Shown: in pieces, positions 61,351-64,000 of the stretch | Numbering within the stretch: position 1 is the first letter of the stretch | How the letters are laid out: every line of letters starts with the position of its first letter | Assembly (NCBI GenBank): GCA_032622095.1 | Contig: CP136068.1 | Coordinates: forward strand, 152,733,151-152,797,150 | Direction of reading: 5' to 3' | DNA: 64,000 bases | Origin: Siphonodentalium dalli | Lineage: Eukaryota; Mollusca; Scaphopoda; Gadilida; Siphonodentaliidae | Program-made: the position numbers and the translations under genes | The notes under the pieces: model-generated | The model's database searches: none | Seen by the model: the letters and a program-made list of their open reading frames with translations, nothing else | Told to the model about the DNA's origin: nothing

Positions 61351-64000
61351 CACCTGATCCGAGATGTGGTTTGATGTGAGTTTATCTCACCTGACATACA
61401 CCTGATCCGAGATGTGGTTTGATGTGAGTTTATCTCACCTGACATACACCTGATCCGAGATGTGGTTTGACATGAGTTTATCTCACCTGATATACACCTG
61501 ATCGGAGATGTGGTTTGACATGAGTTTATCTCACCTGACATACACCTGATCGGAGATGTGGTTTGACATGAGTTTATCTCACCTGACATACACCTGATCC
61601 GTGATGTGGTTTGAGATGAGTTTATCTCACCTGATATACACCTGATCCGAGATGTGGTTTGACGTGAGTTTATCTCACCTGACATACAGCTGATCCGAGA
61701 TGTGGTTTGATGTGAGTTTATCTCACCTGACGTACACCTGATCCGAGATGTGGTTTGACATGAGTTTATCTCACCTGACATACACCTGATCCGAGATGTG
61801 GTTTGATGTGAGTTTACCTCACCTGACATACACCTGATCCGAGATGTGGTTTGACGTGAGTTTACCTCACCTTACATACACCTGATCCGTGATGTGGTTT
61901 GACGTGAGTTTATCTCACCTGACATACACCTGATCCGAGATGTGGTTTGATGTGAGTTTACCTCACCTGATCTGAGATGTGGTTTGATGTGAGTTTACCT
62001 CACCTGACATACACCTGATCCGAGATGTGGTTTGATGTGAGTTTATCTCACCTGATATACACCTGATCCGAGATGTGGTTTGATGTGACTTTACCTCACC
62101 TGATCTGAGATGTGGTTTGATGTGAGTTTATCTCACCTGACATACACCTGACCCGTGATGTGGTTTGATGTGAGTTTATCTCACCTGACATACACCTGAC
62201 CCGTGATGTGGTTTGATGTGAGTTTATCTCACCTGACATACACCTGACCCGTGATGTGGTTTGATGTGAGTTTATCTCACCTGACATACACCTGACCCGT
62301 GATGTGGTTTGATGTGAGTTTATCTCACCTGACATACACCTGACCCGTGATGTGGTTTGATGTGAGTTTACCTCACCTGATCTGAGATGTGGTTTGATGT
62401 GAGTTTACCTCACCTGATCTGAGATGTGGTTTGATGTGAGTTTATCTCACCTGACATACACCTGACCCGTGATGTGGTTTGATGTGAGTTTATCTCACCT
62501 GACATACACCTGACCCGTGATGTGGTTTGATGTGAGTTTATCTCACCTGACATACACCTGACCCGTGATGTGGTTTGATGTGAGTTTATCTCACCTGACA
62601 TACACCTGACCCGTGATGTGGTTTGATGTGAGTTTATCTCACCTGACATACACCTGATCCGTGATGTGGTTTGATGTGAGTTTACCTCACCTTACATACA
62701 CCTGATCCGTGATGTGGTTTGACGTGAGTTTATCTTACCTGACATACACCTGATCCGTGATGTGGTTTGACGTGAATTTATCTCACCTGATATACACCTG
62801 ATCGGAGATGTGGTTTGATGTGAGTTTATCTCTCCTTACATACACCTGATCCGTGATGTGGTTTGACGTGAGTTTATCTCACCTGACAGACACCTGATCC
62901 GAGATGTGGTTTGACATGAGTTTATCTCACCTGACATACACCTGATCCGAGATGTGGTTTGACATGAGTTTATCTCACATGACATACACCTGATCTGAGA
63001 TGTGGTTTGATGTGAGTTTATCTCACCTGACATACACCTGGTCCGAGATGTGGTTTGACGTGGGTTTATCTCACCTGACATACAAATGATCCGAGATGTG
63101 GTTTGACGTGTGTTTATCTCACCTGACATACACCTGATCCGTGATGTGGTTTGACGTGAGTTTATCTCACTTGACATACACCTGATCTGAGATGTTGTTT
63201 GATGTGAGTTTTTCTCACCTGACATACACCTGATCCGTGATGTGGTTTGATGTGAGTTTATCTCACCTTACATACACCTGGTCGGAGATGTGGTTTGATG
63301 TGAGTTTATCTCACCTTACAGACACCTGATCCGAGATGTGGTTTGACATGAGTTTATCTCACTTGACATACACCTGATCCGAGATGTTGTTTGACGTGAG
63401 TTTATCTCACCTGACATACACCTGATCCGAGATGTGGTTTGACATGAGTTTATCTCACCTGACATACACCTGATCCGAGATGTGGTTTGATGTGAGTTTA
63501 TCTCACCTTACAGACACCTGATCCGAGATGTGGTTTGACATGAGTTTTTCTCACCTGACATACACCTGATCCGAGATGTGGTTTGACATGAGTTTATCTC
63601 ACCTGACATACACCTGATCCGAGATGTGGTTTGACATGAGTTTATCTCACCTGACATACACCTGATCCGAGATGTGGTTTGACATGAGTTTATCTCACCT
63701 GACATACACCTGATCTGAGATGTGGTTTGACGTGAGTTTATCTCACCTTACAGACACCTGATCCGAGATGTGGTTTGACATGAGTTTATCTCACTTGACA
63801 TACACCTGATCCGAGATGTGGTTTGACGTGAGTTTATCTCACCTGACATACACCTGATCCGAGATGTGGTTTGACGTGAGTTTATCTCACCTTACAGACA
63901 CCTGATCCGTGATGTGGTTTGACGTGAGTTTATCTCACCTGACATACACCTGATCCGTGATGTGGTTTGATGTGAGTTTATCTCACCTGACATACACCTG

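Larger units (their letters stand above)
30502..64000. repeat. 48-bp minisatellite array, at least 33.5 kb, roughly 700 units
   Basis: Consensus unit CTCACCTGACATACACCTGA then TCCGAGATGTGGTTTGACGT then GAGTTTAT. Most units are 48 bp; 37-bp units lack 11 bp and a few 59-bp units near the left edge (from 30502, near 30661 and near 31760) have 11 extra. Variation is mainly TGACGTGAG/TGATGTGAG/TGACATGAG and TCCGAGA/TCTGAGA/TCCAAGA. The array starts about 300 bp after the stop of the gene and runs past the window edge. I see no mobile element inside it. Confidence 0.97.

Noticed and set aside
30502-64000. CRISPR array
   Set aside because: There are no unique spacers between repeats, the units abut each other, and the context is an intron-containing animal gene.

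Overview
This is eukaryotic, AT-rich animal DNA. It most resembles an invertebrate genome, perhaps a bivalve or other lophotrochozoan: long introns packed with fold-back MITEs, Helitron-like elements with internal tandem repeats, and very large minisatellites. The taxon is inferred from repeat style only. No bacterial operons, CRISPR array or tRNA/rRNA genes were seen.

The only gene I can support is one plus-strand, multi-exon gene, from 1997 (upstream exons lie outside the window) to a stop at 30201-30203. Nine coding segments join in one frame through GT-AG introns (1997-2164, 3194-3305 or 3355-3466, 5113-5196, 9427-9464, 14103-14144, 15063-15201, 21419-21539, 26033-26170, 29929-30203), giving 371 codons plus stop. 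The protein looks like an SPFH/band-7-type or major-vault-protein-shoulder-type domain followed by a charged helical/coiled-coil region. Exon 2 is present as two tandem 112-nt versions that must be mutually exclusive, because joining both breaks the frame.

The introns hold many mobile-element remnants: a 1,070-bp hAT-type element with a BED zinc-finger reading frame and an exact 8-bp target duplication (3479-4548); two Helitron-like elements ending in hairpin + CTAG|T; several TTAA-flanked (piggyBac-like) MITE families, many carrying the same palindromic core; other fold-back elements; a 29-bp minisatellite with an inverted block (9493-12260); and a 1.5-kb direct tandem duplication (16908-20563) with one copy interrupted by a further element.

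From about 30502 to the end of the window (33.5 kb, running off the edge) the sequence is one 48-bp minisatellite with 37-bp and 59-bp length variants, higher-order structure and multi-kilobase internal duplications. Its main sequence variants are those expected from decay of methylated CpG. The antisense strand reads as a 16-residue repeat because 48 is divisible by three; I do not regard this as a demonstrated protein-coding gene.
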